Assembly (NCBI GenBank): GCA_036172665.1
Contig: CM069876.1
Span: forward strand, 50,685,001 to 50,749,000
Direction: 5' to 3'
DNA length: 64,000 nt
DNA from: Prosopocoilus inquinatus
Lineage: Eukaryota > Arthropoda > Insecta > Coleoptera > Lucanidae
Shown piece by piece: positions 1 to 11,942 of the stretch. The notes under the pieces are model-generated. The model did not search any database. It worked only from the letters and a program-made list of their open reading frames with translations, and was not told the DNA's origin. The translations under genes and the position numbers were made by a program. Position 1 is the stretch's first letter. Each line of letters starts with the position of its first letter.

Positions 1-1030
1 TCGAGTGATCATGCACATCAATTGATCCGAGCACGGCCTCTCCGCGTGTTTAATTCCCACCGCCGTTTTCATTTTAACATCAGTGGCATTTTACTCTCGT
101 CTTTGCGATGTCGAACAGACGATTTAAATGCTGGGATCACGAAAAACAAAAGACTGAGAGAGAATTCAGCTACCGCCTCAAGTCTTCTGCAGCACCCGTT
201 TTTCTTCCAGTCGAGTGATCATGCTCATCGGTTGAACCGAGCACGACCTCTCCGCGTGTTTAATTCTCGCCGCCGGTTTTAAATTTAAATTCGCTGAATT
301 TTATTCTCGTCTGGGCGATGTCGGGGACATATTATTTTAAATAGTACGATCACAAAAAAAAAAGACAGAGAGTATTTAACTACCGTCTCAAATCTTCTGC
401 AGCACCCATTTTTCTTCCAGTCGAGTGATCATGCTCGTCAGTCGAACCAAGCACGACCTCTCCGCGTCTTAAATTCTCGCCGCCATTTTCAAATTTAAAT
501 TTGATGATTTTTTTATTCATCTCTGCGATGCCGGACAGATTATTTAAACGCTGCGATCACGAGAAAAAAGCAGACTAACGTCGAAAATCTTCCGCAGCAC
601 CCGTTTTACTTCCCGTTGTGTAATCACGCTCATCAGTGGAACCGGGCACGACCTCTTCGCGTATATAATTCTCGCCGCCATTTTCGAATTTAAATTCGAT
701 GACATTTTGCTCGTCTCTACGATGCCGGACAGATTATTTAAATGTTGCGGTCACGAAAAAAAAGCAGACTGACGTCGAAAATCTTCCGCAGCACCCGTTT
801 TTCTTCCAGTCGAGTGATCACGCTCATCATTTTTAAATTTAAATTTGGTGGCACTTTACTCGTTTACTCCGCGATGCCACACAGATTATTTAAATGCTGC
901 GGTCACGAAAACAGAGCAGACTATCGACGAAAATCTTCCGCAGCACCCGGCGATCACGAATAGAAAAAAGCTACCGTCTCAGATCTTATGCAGTACCCGT
1001 TTTATTTCCAGTCGAGTGATAGTGAGCTCC
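1..1030. repeat. Tandem repeat, about 200-bp unit, about 5 copies
   Basis: The phrase CGAGTGATCATGC or a close variant recurs near 2, 212, 421, 613, 811 and 1012, giving a period of about 200 bp. Each unit also carries GCACGACCTCTCCGCGTGT, a GATGCCGGACAGATTATTTAAA-like stretch and CTTCCGCAGCACCC. Short open frames here are shadows of the repeat. It lies in the intron upstream of the first zinc-finger exon. Confidence 0.85.
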
Positions 1031-1140
1031 GCGTGCTTTTACTTTCTACATCCAATTAAAACTGAAAACTTAGTTAAAACTTTCCGCTGCTTCCTCGTAA
1101 TACTCGGCGATTATAGAAACACTTTGGACGACTTTCTCAG

Positions 1141-1272
1141 TCACAGTTTAACGCTAATCTTCAGTTAGCTTGCATTTGTTCCTACGTAAAAAAAAAAACT
1201 GAAGATTAAAGTTAAACTGTGACTGTTTTTTTTACGTACGGAAGCTAACTGAAGATTAACGTTAAACTGTGA
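1141..1272. repeat. Near-perfect inverted repeat (30-bp arms)
   Basis: Arm 1 (1141-1170) and arm 2 (1243-1272) are reverse complements with one mismatch in 30. A third partial copy of the arm-2 sequence lies between them at about 1199-1225, so two alternative hairpins can form. It ends about 110 bp before the T1 splice acceptor. It could be a small MITE relic or an intronic structure. Confidence 0.85.
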
Positions 1273-1383
1273 CCGAGAAAGAGGGCCCTTTGTTTTCATA
1301 GAAACTTAGTTAACTGCATGTTGCATTTCCCTTCGTCCCTTTGGGCCAACCACCCGCACCGTCTCACGCTCTTCTACTTTCAG

Positions 1384-2611
1384 GTTCGGTTTGTTGCACG
1401 TCGAATCGGAATCGCTGGCGACCGGCTACGCCTGCGAAATCTGTTCGCAGATCTACAGCTCGCAGAAGGAGTTCCTCCGCCATTACATGAGGAGATGCGA
1501 GGCGGGCTTCCTGTGCTGCAAGTGCGGCGCGGTCTTCGAAACCACCACCGAACTGCTGCAGCACCACCAGGCCCACAAAATCGAAGAGATCGTCATCGAG
1601 CCCAGATGCATAGAATACGAAGAGGAAGAGGAGGAAGGGGACGGAGGAGAAGAAGAAGAAGAAGATGAAGAAGAAGGGGAAGGGGAAGTGGAAGAGGAAG
1701 TGCCACAGGAAAACTCAAGCGATCTACTGTATATTTTGGATGATTCGCAGTGTGTGAATGAGGTCGTAATTGAAGAGACGGAGTTGCAGGGTCACCACCA
1801 CTACCCCCACCACCACCACCACACCCAAAAGACCACTACCGATGAGAGCGTCGGAGTTGGCGGCAACAATAGTTTCAATGTGGTCCACGTGGATCACATC
1901 TACGGTTATACCATGCCGAGTGTCTTCAAGGGCCAGTTGGAATCGAAGAGGCGCCACTCGTCGAAAAAGAAGGAAACGGCAGCGGCAGTCGTCGATAGCG
2001 ACGACCCCGACTGCAATAATTTGCTGTTGCCCGTGGAGTCGACCTCGGCGGCTCCGAGTCGAAAACAGGCTTCGCCGAGGGCCCCCAGGGGGGTACAGGC
2101 GAGGCGCCGCCACGAAATTCCGGATTTCTCCGCGCCCAGCTACATCATGCTGAACCCCAACGACGAGGTGGACATGCCCCATTACAAGTGCTTGCGCTGC
2201 GAGCAGCTCTTCATCAACAAGTTCGTCTTCTTCCGGCACATCGAGAAGGGCAAGTGCTTCGTGAACAGCTGCGACGTGTGCACGGCGGTGTTCGAGAAGA
2301 ACAGCGAGTTCTTCGACCACTACGTCGCCGAGCACACGGACCGCGCCATTTGCAACTTCTGCTTCCGCACCTTCATGTACGAGAAGAACGTCAAGGAGCA
2401 CATGCTCAGGCACCTGGATCAGTTCAGGCATCGCTGCGAGGAGTGCAGCAAGGGCTTCTACACGGTGAGGGAGTATCGCAATCACTATAAAAACAGGCAC
2501 ATGGGGATACGCCACAGGTGCGACGAGTGCGGGCGCTCCTTCGCTGACGAGTACTATTTCAAGCGACACCTCGCCATGCACAAAAGAACGGTGGTGAGTG
2601 GCGCGGTGTAG
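1384..2611 (+). CDS. T1: terminal exon, 7-finger C2H2 protein with acidic and His-rich linker
   Basis: A 408-residue coding exon opening at the acceptor ctactttcag|G (1381-1383) with no credible ATG. The first base completes a split codon (phase 2). Two fingers come first (from residue 17: a CCHC-type finger, then C-C-K-C...HHQAH). An acidic run of Glu/Asp/Gly follows (about 78-113), then a His-rich patch and a basic linker. Five more fingers occupy 269 to about 403; the first of these is CCHC. Known family role: sequence-specific DNA binding in the nucleus. I infer an alternative 3' exon of a BTB-ZF-like locus. T5 is a clear paralogue: both place the first finger Cys at exon residue 17 and share the motifs FINK and KGFYTVREY. 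The alternative is an independent ZNF gene with a distant first exon. Confidence 0.88.
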
Positions 2612-3200
2612 TAAAAAATACAACCTGCCTTTCGGATACGCCGGACGCAATGACTTGCGCCAAACAAGTTGATGAAATATAAAAATAGTTCGGCCACCTC
2701 CTCTCTTAAAAAAAAAAAATAATCTTAGCTTACAAGTTAAAAAAAGATGTATTTTTAGTTTGGTATATTTTATTGTAGCGTAATTTTTTTTGTTAGCCTT
2801 TATATATTTTTTTTTCCTTTTTTAGATTTCTTTATTTAAAAAAAAAGTGAGACTGTAACGTATTCAGCACCTTAAATTATTTTCTTCATCTGTTCATTTC
2901 CTTTCTTTTTTGTTTTCGATTTTTTACTCGTTACCACTTTTTAATGTAGCGCTTCGCGCCCCTGATCGGTGATGCCACCGGAGTCGTTAAGGCCCTCCCC
3001 TCCAATCGAACCCGCGTCGACGCCGGCGCGTTGCGTACACCGTCAGTTACCGTTGCGTCGACTTCAATCGCACGGACGTTTAGCAGAGCGGAATTCTTGC
3101 AACTCCCTTGACATCGCCGACCGCGATTTTAGTTTTTGTAAACACACACACACACACACACATAAACTAATTAATAAGGCCCGATTTCATAATTGGAGAT
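2612..3200 (+). other. Probable 3' UTR of T1
   Basis: AT-rich sequence after the T1 stop with no further finger codons. A (CA)n microsatellite lies near 3143-3162. A short open frame at 2969-3214 shows no recognisable domain and is not supported as a gene. Confidence 0.5.
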
Positions 3201-3205
3201 TAAAA

Positions 3206-3215
3206 AATAAATAAA
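3206..3215 (+). terminator. Candidate poly(A) signals for T1 (two overlapping AATAAA)
   Basis: AATAAA occurs at 3206-3211 and again at 3210-3215, about 600 bp after the T1 stop and followed by GT-rich sequence. This is a likely polyadenylation site for transcripts ending in T1, but cleavage cannot be seen from sequence. Confidence 0.5.
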
Positions 3216-4430
3216 AGTCACAGTCATATGTCCAAAAAGCCTGCGAGAACGCGGTTATTTACACATCAGAATGTGACTTTTGTTTCAAAGTCTTCGCTTC
3301 GATTATAAAATCGGCCCTTTAAGCATTTTTAATGTAAACATAATGTTTTCAATTTAATTAATTATTTAATTAATCACTTTCTGTATTATTCGGTCTGAAA
3401 GAAGTCACAAAGCTCAAGGTCAATTAACTTCAGTCGAACGCTCGAACGGTTTCGCGTGTTTTCACCCCCGCGTTTCCTCGCGTGCGATTCGGTTTTGTTT
3501 TGTGTATTCGCATGTGTACATTTTTCGAATTTTATACAGGACGTCTCAGGCCAAACTACGCAGTCGTCTCTTTAAAAAAACATAAAAATAAAAATAAGTA
3601 AACGCCAAAGGGGGGTTGAGTTCCCTTCGTTCTTTGCGCAAACGTCGTAATTCGTCGTTGTCATTTCAAATCGATTTTTACTCTTTGAAAAATTGAAATA
3701 TGTATTTTTCTTTTTTTTTTTTTGAAACAACAACTTACCTACGCACAGCCAACCACATTCGGGAATTTCAGTTGGCAATGATCGGCCTTGCGCATTTGAA
3801 ATTCTGCGAAAAAATGGTGCGATTTCCGCCCGCCCGAATTTTATCCCACCGCTGCCACCAATCTCCGTCTTTTCCGCGGCTGCAATGAACGTGCGATACA
3901 TTGGTGGCAGCGATGGGATCAATGAAATGAATTAGAATTTTTTAAACACCGTCGATTGTTTAGGGAAGGATACCATACTTGAGCATACTTTTTTTTTTCA
4001 AATTAAAAAATGCGTTTCGTGTCAACCGAAATCGAGTGGTTTTTACGACATTTTAATAAACCACGTGTGTCGTTTCGCTTTTTTTTTTTTTTTAATACAA
4101 GGTGTATCCTTGCGAGACTATTATAAGAAAATTAATTTTTTTTTCAAACTTCGAATTAGGGAAACTGTGAATTAAGCGGGGGGGGGGGGGAAATTACGCG
4201 ACATTAGGTTTGTTCTTTTTACCGCAAAACTCAGAGTAACTCAGCTGCGCTAAGTAACCTTGGAAATTCGTTTGTTTTTTTTCTTTACACGCTCGCTGAT
4301 GAGTTTTTGTGAGCTTCCCTCGTCTCAATCAAATAGAGATTTAGGTTAGAATGCATGTGTACGAAACGGCCGAATGTGTCTATATTTGACATTTGCGGCG
4401 CGATGTCGGTGACAGTAATTTATTTATTAT
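3216..4430. other. AT-rich non-coding interval
   Basis: Homopolymer A and T runs, a G12 run near 4179, and no supported gene. One short hairpin (3843-3919) is listed separately. Confidence 0.6.
3843..3919. repeat. Short hairpin, 20-bp arms
   Basis: ATCCCACCGCTGCCACCAAT (3843-3862) is the reverse complement of 3900-3919 with one mismatch. The loop is about 37 bp. Function unknown. Confidence 0.8.
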
Positions 4431-5530
4431 TTTTTTTTTTTTTTTTTAGGAACGTTTAACTTAGCAAATCTCACCTCACTTGTGATATTCACTAATCTGA
4501 ATCGAAAGTAAAACGAACACTCCTATTGTGACGTCAAAAATACGTCAGTCCGATCCCTGGTCATAAGTCCTGACGTTAAGGGAAAACTAACCTCGGTTTG
4601 ATTGTTGTGAGATTTTTGTTTTTCATTAAATTAAAAAAAAAAAAAAAATCAAACCTCACTAATAATCATAAAAAATAGTTCGACAATATTAAAAGAAAAT
4701 CAAATTTTTATTTCAGACTATTTCTAGGTTAGATCGTTAGAAAGAACTTGTTTGAAAATGCAATTAATTTTATGACGGCGCCACGCCGGCGCGTCTTAGA
4801 ATTAAAGAAACTGTCAGTTACCCGAAAAAAAAAACATTACGCGCAAGCGCCTGTGAGATTGTGACGTCAAAAATATGTCAGTCCGATCCCTGGTCGTCGT
4901 GTCATTTAAGGAAAACCAATGTCGGTTAGATTCTTCGATGAGATTTTTTGTTTTTCATTAAAAAAAAAATCAAAATTCAAAAATGATAATAAAAGGAAAA
5001 GAAACTCCATAATATTAAAAGAAAATGAAATTATTTCATACCATTTCTAATTTCTATTTTTAGTTTATATTTCTAAATTGCAATTGATATTACAACAGCG
5101 CGGGCCGACGTCTCCTTAGAATTAGAGGAACTGTCAATTAAGCGAGAGAAAAAAATAGACATTACGCGCGTGCGCCTTTGACATTGTGACGTCAGGAATA
5201 CGTCAGTCCGATCCCCGGTTATCATGCATGACGTTATAAAGGAAAACCGTTGTCGTTATGTGATCGTTGTGAGATTTTTGTTTGTTTCTCATTAAATAAA
5301 AAAAGTAAATAATTCGAACTTAACAATAATATTTCAAAAGAAGAAATTCGACGACGTTAAAACAAAATCAGCTTGTCGTCAAAGTCGTTTATCGTTTGAT
5401 ACTATTTCTAGGTTAGATCACCGAGAGAAACGAATTATTCGAAATTACGATTAATTTCACGTAAACGGCGCGGCGCGGCGGGCGTCTTCTTAGAATTAGA
5501 AAAACTGTCAATTAAGTACAAAAAAAAAAT
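4430..5530. repeat. Three tandem copies of a ~330-bp unit carrying TGACGTCA
   Basis: The phrase TTGTGACGTCA(A/G)(A/G)AATA(C/T)GTCAGTCCGATCCC begins near 4527, 4860 and 5185. Each unit continues with TGACGTTA-like sequence, GTTGTGAGATTTTTGTTT and AATTAGA(A/G)(A/G)AACTGTCA(A/G)TTA. The CRE palindrome TGACGTCA is exact at 4529-4536, 4862-4869 and 5187-5194. Confidence 0.85.
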
Positions 5531-6460
5531 TGTTTTTTTTTCGGTTTTGTCGTTTTCTTTTTGTGTTTCGCCTGAATTCTAGGAAATTCAGGTTTAACAC
5601 GTGTTTTGTTTTTTAGCACCCCTACTCGCATTAAGTTAAACTAAAATAAGATTTTGTCGGTAGCAATAAATTTAAACCCAAAATGTCGTTCAGGTTGTTT
5701 ATAAGTGCTTTTCGTTTTCATAATTTAAAACGAAGGGAAACGCGAACTAAAACTAACCGTGCAGAAGGAAATTTAACGCGTCGGCGGGATTCGAACCCGC
5801 ATGGCAGCTCATAGCCAGAGCGGCTCAGCGGACGTCGCGGGTTCGAGTTCCGTTGGGGGGAGGCACTTTTTTTTTCTGCGCGCGTTTCCCTTCGCGTTAA
5901 ATCGTAATTATTTAATCGCCGCTAACACATCCTGTATATTTGAAAAGTATTTTTGTGTTTTGTTTAATTAAATTTAAGAAAGAAAAGAACGTCGTTTGTT
6001 TAGTATAGTAGATGCGTTAAGTAAGTGAATAAATGTAGAATAATAATAACAATAAATAATAAAAGTGTTCAAAGTAGACCTTCTTTGTAAATAATATCGT
6101 CTCTTGGGTAAAGAGAGAGAGAGAGAGAGACAGAGTTCATTTAAGTAGCCGATAATTTTAGCTGTGTGCGCTTTTAGCGTGAATTTTACTTTTTTTTTCT
6201 GAAAATAAAAAAGTAATACTAATTCAAAACAGGTTTGTTGTAATTGAGTGTCCTTGAAAGTACCCCCCCCCCTCTACCTCGAAACAGAATTGTTCAACAA
6301 ATAAACATGAACTACACAGGAACAAAGCAAGAAAAAATGAATGAAGTATGAAGTCGGAACGAAGATTAAATTCCCGGAGGTGTGGAAGAAGAATTAACTA
6401 AAAGGAATTGCAAACCAAAAACCAGATTAATTTTGACTAAAGATAACTTAACTTTTTCTT
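5531..6460. other. Non-coding interval with GA microsatellite
   Basis: AT-rich sequence with a (GA)n run near 6112-6130 and a C-run near 6264. No supported exon. It contains the tRNA-like segment listed separately. Confidence 0.55.
5775..5862. other. tRNA-derived / SINE-like relic (two opposed T-arm-like sequences)
   Basis: GCGGGATTCGAACCCGC on the + strand is the reverse complement of a tRNA T-arm/B box. About 50 bp later GCGGGTTCGAGTTCCG gives a B-box-like sequence in the forward orientation, preceded by TAGCCAGAGCGG, which resembles an A box. No complete cloverleaf is evident. Related B-box sequences ending TTCCGTTGG appear in reverse at 36.3-36.6 kb, which suggests a dispersed family. 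Confidence 0.35.
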
Positions 6461-6464
6461 TCTT

Positions 6465-6830
6465 TACACACAGAGTATTGTCACGGTAGAAAAATAAATT
6501 ATTTCACAATTAAAACTCAAGTCAATTCAAATTAGAATTATGTAAAGTCGGAACCAAATTAAGTGCATACTGGAAAAACCCTTACGCAGCGAAAGTCGTC
6601 AGCGGGTCACCTAAACACGCGCGGTTGTTTCCGCATCGCGTAAAAATCCAACGCGACGGATTATCAGCGTGTCATGCTCGAATAATGAAATTAAGTTTGA
6701 AGTAATTAGCGTTTGTTTAAAGAATGAAGTAATTAGATTTAAATTTAAAGAAAGACGCGATTGATCCTGACTTTACATAATTCTAATTGACTTGAGCTTT
6801 AATTTTGAAATTATTTAATTTACTTTCCTA
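6465..6830. repeat. Inverted-repeat (MITE-like) element
   Basis: The segment at about 6480-6560 (including CTCAAGTCAATT and TTAGAATTATGTAAAGTC) is repeated in reverse complement at about 6755-6830. A related sequence followed by AAGTGCATACTGC occurs at about 16.3 kb. This pattern fits a small TIR element family inserted in introns. Confidence 0.6.
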
Positions 6831-6879
6831 CGAATATACTTTACGTACTTTATCAAGTTTTTTTTTTGTTTTTCGGAAG

Positions 6880-7260
6880 GTGCAATGCGCAAACACCAAT
6901 GCGGAGATAACGGCGCAAGCAGCCCATGGCCTACTGGTAACCAGCCGACGCCTTTTGTTGCGTAAGGGATTTTGCAGTATGCACTTATTTAATTCTAAAA
7001 AAAATCTTTTAAGACTTGATGATTTATCAAGCAACGCTTGTAGCGCTGGTGACCCGCCGATGCGACGCCTGGCTTTTGCTGCGTAAGGGATTTTGCAATA
7101 TGCACTTCTTTAATTCTAAGAAATCTTTTTAGGACTTGATGGTTTGTCAAGCAATGCTTGTAGCGCTGGTGACCCACCCATGCGACGCCTGCATTTCGCT
7201 GCGTAAGGAATTCTGCAGTATGCACTTATTTAATCCCCAAAAATTATTGAAAAACTCGGC
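6880..7260. repeat. Three tandem copies of a dispersed ~125-bp element
   Basis: Copies near 6895-7000, 7035-7110 and 7155-7230 share GCTGGTGACCCNCCNATGCGACGCCT, GCTGCGTAAGGGATTTTGCA and ATGCACTT. In reverse complement the same element appears near 6560, 15970 and 16350 (AAGTGCATACTGCAAATTCC). Short frames on either strand here are by-products of the repeat. Confidence 0.7.
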
Positions 7261-7344
7261 AGTTTGAACGAACGCCGGTACAACGAATTGCTGGCCCAAA
7301 ACCATTGCGCACAATAGTGTCAAGAGCCCGCGTCGCCTTGCCAT

Positions 7345-10300
7345 TTAACAACACCCTGTATGAGAACGGAGCAATTCCCCAAAAAAAACGAACTTTAATT
7401 CGTGAAGACCTTGACCTTCTGTTTTTTTTTTTTGTTAGTAAAAACCAATTTAATTAAAACAAATCGTTTAGTTAAGGTGGTCGTTTTATTAAACATTTTA
7501 TTTCGAACTCTGTATTTTATTTTCCTAAGAAAAATCGATTAAAATTCGAACGTCTTTTGTTATCATCGCTTTCAGTTGACTTTTTGACACAAGTAACACA
7601 TAATGACAGCTCTTAAACAAAGTAAGCCGCCATCTTGGAGTTCAAGATGGCGACGACTTCTAGCTGCCGGCGATGTTCTAATCAAAAATGTTTAAAAATA
7701 TGATGTATCAAATGAAGGAAGCGCCTGGGAGAAACGAGGCAACTCCCAAAAAACGAATTTGAATTCGTTAAGACCTTCTCCTTCTGTTTTTTTTTGTTTT
7801 TTTTTTGTTTTTGGTAGTAAAAACCACTTTAATTAAAACAAATCGTATAGTTAAGGTGGTCGTTTTATTAAACATTTGTTTCGAACTCTGTATTTTATTT
7901 TCCTAAGAAAAATCGATTGAAATTCGAACGTCGTTTGTTATCATCGCTTTCAGTTGACTTTTTGACACAAGTAACACATAATGACAGCTCTTAAACAAAG
8001 TAAGCCGGTAGGTCGTCGCCATCTTGGAATTCAAGATGGCGACGACTTCTAGCTGCCGACGATGTTCTAATCAAAAATGTTTAAAAGTATGATGTATCAA
8101 ATGATTTTTTTTTAGTAGTAAAAAACAATTTAATTAAAACAAATCGTTTAGTTAAGGTGGTCGTTTTATTAAACATTTGTTTCGAGCTCTGTATTTTATT
8201 TTCCTAAGAAAAATCGATTGAAATTCGAACGTCTTTTGTTATCGTCGCTTTCAGTTGACTTTTCGACACAAGTATCGCATAATGACAGCTCTTAAGCAAA
8301 GCAAGCCGGTAGGTCGTAGCCATCTTGGAATTCAAGATGGCAACGACTTCTAGCTGTCGGCAATGTTCTAATCAAAAATGTTTAAAAGTATGATCTATCA
8401 AATGATTTTTTTTTAGTAGTAAAAACCACTTTAATTAAAACAAATCGTTTAGTTAAGGTGGTCGTTTTATTAAACATTTTATTTCGAACTCTGCATTTTA
8501 TTTTCCTACGAGAAATCGATTGAAATTCGAACGTCTTTTGTTATCATCGCTTTCAGTTTACTTTTCGACACAAGCACCACATAATGACAGCTCTGAAACA
8601 AAGTAAGCCGGTAGGTCGTCGCCATCTTGGAATTCAAGATGGCGACGACTTCTAGCTGCCGGCGATGTTCTAATCAAAAATGTTTAAAAGTATGATGTAT
8701 CAAATGAAGGAAGCGCCTGCGAGAAACGGGGCAATTCCCAAAAAACGAATTTGAATTCGTGAAGACCTTGACCTTCTGTGTTTTTTTTGTTTTTTTTTTT
8801 TTTTGGTAGTAAAAACCACTTTAATTAAAACAAATCGTTTAGTTAAGGTGGTCGTTTTATTAAACAATTGTTTCGAACTCTGCATTTTATTTTCCTAAGA
8901 AAAATCGATTGAAATTCGAACGTCTTTTGTTATCATCGCTTTCAGTTTATTTTTTTGACTCAAGTATCGCATAATGACAGCTTTTAAACAAAGTAAGCCA
9001 GTAGGTCCTCGCCATCTTGGAATTCAAGATGGCGACGACTTCTAGCTGCCGGCGATGTTCTAATCAAAAAAATGTTTAAGAGTATGATGTATCAAATGAA
9101 GGAAGCGCATGGGAGAAACGAGGCAACTCCCAAAAAACGAATTTGAATTCGTTAAGACCTTCTCCTTCTGTTTTTTTTTGTTTTTTTTTTGGTAGTAAAA
9201 GCCACTTTAATTAAAACAAATCGTTTAGTTAAGGTGGTCGTTTTATTAAACATTTGTTTCGAGCTCTGTATTTTATTTTCCCGGGAAAAATCAATTGAAA
9301 TTCGAACGTCTTTTGTTATCATCGCTTTCAGTTGACTTTCTGACACAAGTATCGCATAATGACAGCTCTTAAACAAAGTAAGCCGGTAGGTCGTAGCCAT
9401 CTTGGAATTCAAGATGGCAACGACTTCTAGCTGTCGGCGATGTTCTAATCAAAAATGTTTAAAAGTATGATCTATCAAATGATTTTTTTTTAGTAGTAAA
9501 AACCACTTTAATTAAAACAAATCGTTTAGTTAAGGTGGTCGTTTTATTAAACATTTGTTTCGAGCTCTGTATTTTATTTTCCTAAGAAAAATCGATTGAA
9601 ATTCGAACGTCTTTTGTTATCATCGCTTTCAGTTTATTTCTTTGACACAAGTATCACATAATGACAGCTCTTAAGCAAAGCAAGCCGGTAGGTCGTCGCC
9701 ATCTTGGAATTCAAGATGGCGACGATTTCTAGCTGCCGGCGATGTTCTAATCAAAAATGTTTAAAAGTATGTTGTATCAAATGAAGAAAGCGCCTGAGAG
9801 AAACGGGCCAGTTCCCAAAAAACGAATTTGAATTCGTTAAGACCTTCTTCTGTTTCTTTTTTGTTTTTTTTTTTGGTAATAAAAACCATTTTAACTAAAA
9901 CAAATCGTATAGTTAAGGTGGTCGTTTTATTAAACATTTTATTTCGAACTCTGTATTTTATTTTCCTAAGAAAAATCGATTGAAATTCGAACGTCTTTTG
10001 TTATCATCGCTTTCAGTTGACTTTCTGACACAAGTATCGCATAATGACAGCTCTTAAACAAAGTAAGCCGGTAGGTCGTCGCCATCTTGGAATTCAAGAT
10101 GGCGACGACTTCTAGCTGTCGGCGATGTTCTAATCAAAAATGTTTAAAAGTATGATGTATCAAATGATTTTTTTTTAGTAGTAAAAAACAATTTAATTAA
10201 AACAAATCGCCTGGGAGAAACGGGGCAATTCCCCAAAAAACAACATTATTAAACAATTGTTTCGAACTCTGTATTCTATTTTCCTAAGAAAAATCGATTG

Positions 10301-11880
10301 AAATTCGAACGTCTTTTGTTATCATCGCTTTCAGTTGACTTTCTGACACAAGTATCGCATAATGACAGCTCTTGGTATTCAAGATGGCGACGATTTCTAG
10401 TTGCCGGCGATGTTCTAAAAAAAAATGTTTAAAAGTATGTTGTATCAAATGAAGGAAGCGCCTGGGAGAAACGGGGCAATTCCCAGAAAACGAATTTGAA
10501 TTCGTTAAGGCCTTCTCCTTCTGTTTTTTTTTGTTTTTTTTTTGGTAGTAAAAACCACTTTAATTAAAACAAATCGTATAGTTAAGGTGGTCGTTTTATT
10601 AAACATTTGTTTCGAACTCTGTATTTTATTTTCCTAAGAAAAATCGATTGAAATTCGAACGTCTTTTGTTTTCATCGCTTTCAGTTGATTTTCTGACACA
10701 AGCATCGCATAATGACAGCTCTTAAACAAAGTAAGCCGGTAGGTCGTCGCCATCTTGGAATTCAAGATGGCGACGACTTCTAGCTGCCGGCGATGTTCTA
10801 ATCAAAAATGTTTAAAAGTATGATCTATCAAATGATTTTTTTTTAGTAGTAAAAAACAATTTAATTAAAACAAATCGTTTAGTTAAGGTGGTCGTTTTAT
10901 TAAACATTTGTTTCGAGCTCTGTATTTTATTTTCCCAAGAAAAATCGATTGAAATTCGAACGTCTTTTGTTATCATCGCTTTCAGTTGACTTTTTGACAC
11001 AAGTAACACATAATGACAGCTCTTGAACAAAGTAAGCCGGTAGGTCGTCGCCATCTTGGAATTCAAGATGGCGACGACTTCTAGCTGCCGACGATGTTCT
11101 AATCAAAAATGTTTAAAAGTATGATCTATCAAATGATTTTTTTTTTAGTAGTAAAAAACAATTTAATTAAAACAAATCGTTTAGTTAAGGTGGTCGTTTT
11201 ATTAAACATTTTATTTCGAACTCTGTATTTTATTTTCCTAAGAAAAATCGATTGAAATTCGAACGTCTTTTGTTATCATCACTTTCAGTTTACTTTTCGA
11301 CACAAGCATCACATAATGACAGCTCTTAAACAAAGTAAGCCGGTAGGTCGTCGCCATCTTGGAATTCAAGATGGCGACGATTTCTAGTTGCCGGCGATGT
11401 TCTAATAAAAAATGTTTAAAAGTATGATGTATCAAATGAAGGAAGCGCCTGGGAGAAACGGGGCAATTCCCCAAAAAACGAATTTGAATTCGTTAAGACC
11501 TTCTCCTTCTGTTTTTTTTTTGTTTTTGGTAGTAAAAACCACTTTAATTAAAACAAATCGTATAGTTAAGGTGGTCGTTTTATTAAACATTTGTTTCGAG
11601 CTCTGTATTTTATTTTCCTAAGAAAAATCGATTGAAATTCGAACGTCTTTTGTTATCATCGCTTTCAGTTTACTTTTCGACACAAGCATCACATAATGAC
11701 AGCTCTTAAACAAAGTAAGCCGGTAGGTCGTCGCCATCTTGGTATTCAAGATGGCGACGATTTCTAGCTGCCGGCGATGTTCTAATAAAAAATGTTTAAA
11801 AGTATGATGTATCAAATGATTTTTTTTAGTAGTAAAAACCACTTTAATTAAAGCAAATCGTTTAGTTAAGGTGGTCGTTT
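7345..11880. repeat. Large tandem array, ~300/385-bp units, 12-13 copies
   Basis: Each unit contains TTAGTTAAGGTGGTCGTTTT, TTTCCTAAGAAAAATCGATT, CATAATGACAGCTCTTAAAC and the palindrome listed separately. Long units add an ~85-bp insert (GAAGGAAGCGCCTGGGAGAAACG, then AACGAATTTGAATTCGTT, itself palindromic). Short and long units alternate irregularly. One unit near 10.2 kb is internally rearranged. Repeated 70-86-residue antisense frames are chance frames inside the unit. Confidence 0.95.
7630..11766. promoter_or_regulatory. 13 copies of a paired YY1/Pho-like palindrome
   Basis: In the best copies (e.g. 8012-8046) GTCGTCGCCATCTT and AAGATGGCGACGAC form perfect 14-bp arms around GGAATTC. Other copies lie near 7632, 8313, 8612, 9007, 9390, 9690, 10078, 10372 (half only), 10745, 11047, 11350 and 11733. 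Each arm contains AAGATGGCG, which matches the well-known YY1 / Drosophila Pho recognition core (GCCAT). Binding is inferred, not shown. Confidence 0.5.
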
Positions 11881-11942
11881 TATTATTATTATTATTATTT
11901 TTTTTTTTTGTGCCAATTTATATTAACAGAGTGTTTTTTCAG

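Noticed and set aside
1391..1393. Use of TTG/GTG as start codons of the zinc-finger frames
   Set aside because: Eukaryotic translation rarely starts at these codons, and every frame continues upstream to an AG acceptor. The starts were therefore set at splice sites.
1724..2650. Long minus-strand frames opposite T1 and the other zinc-finger exons (e.g. 21483-22445, 35153-36121, 46724-47731, 27030-27872)
   Set aside because: These are antisense shadows of GC-rich finger codons: no domain, no splice or start context, and compositions rich in Val/Ala/Leu as expected from the reverse of Cys/His codons.
5775..5862. A functional tRNA gene near 5.8 kb
   Set aside because: Only B-box/T-arm-like pieces in opposite orientations are visible; no anticodon stem or acceptor stem pairing could be built.
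9152..11842. Repeated antisense frames of 70-86 residues beginning MNSKMATT in the 7.4-11.9 kb array
   Set aside because: They arise because the palindrome supplies an ATG and the unit lacks stops in that frame. Copies differ by frame-breaking changes, and there is no similarity to a known protein.
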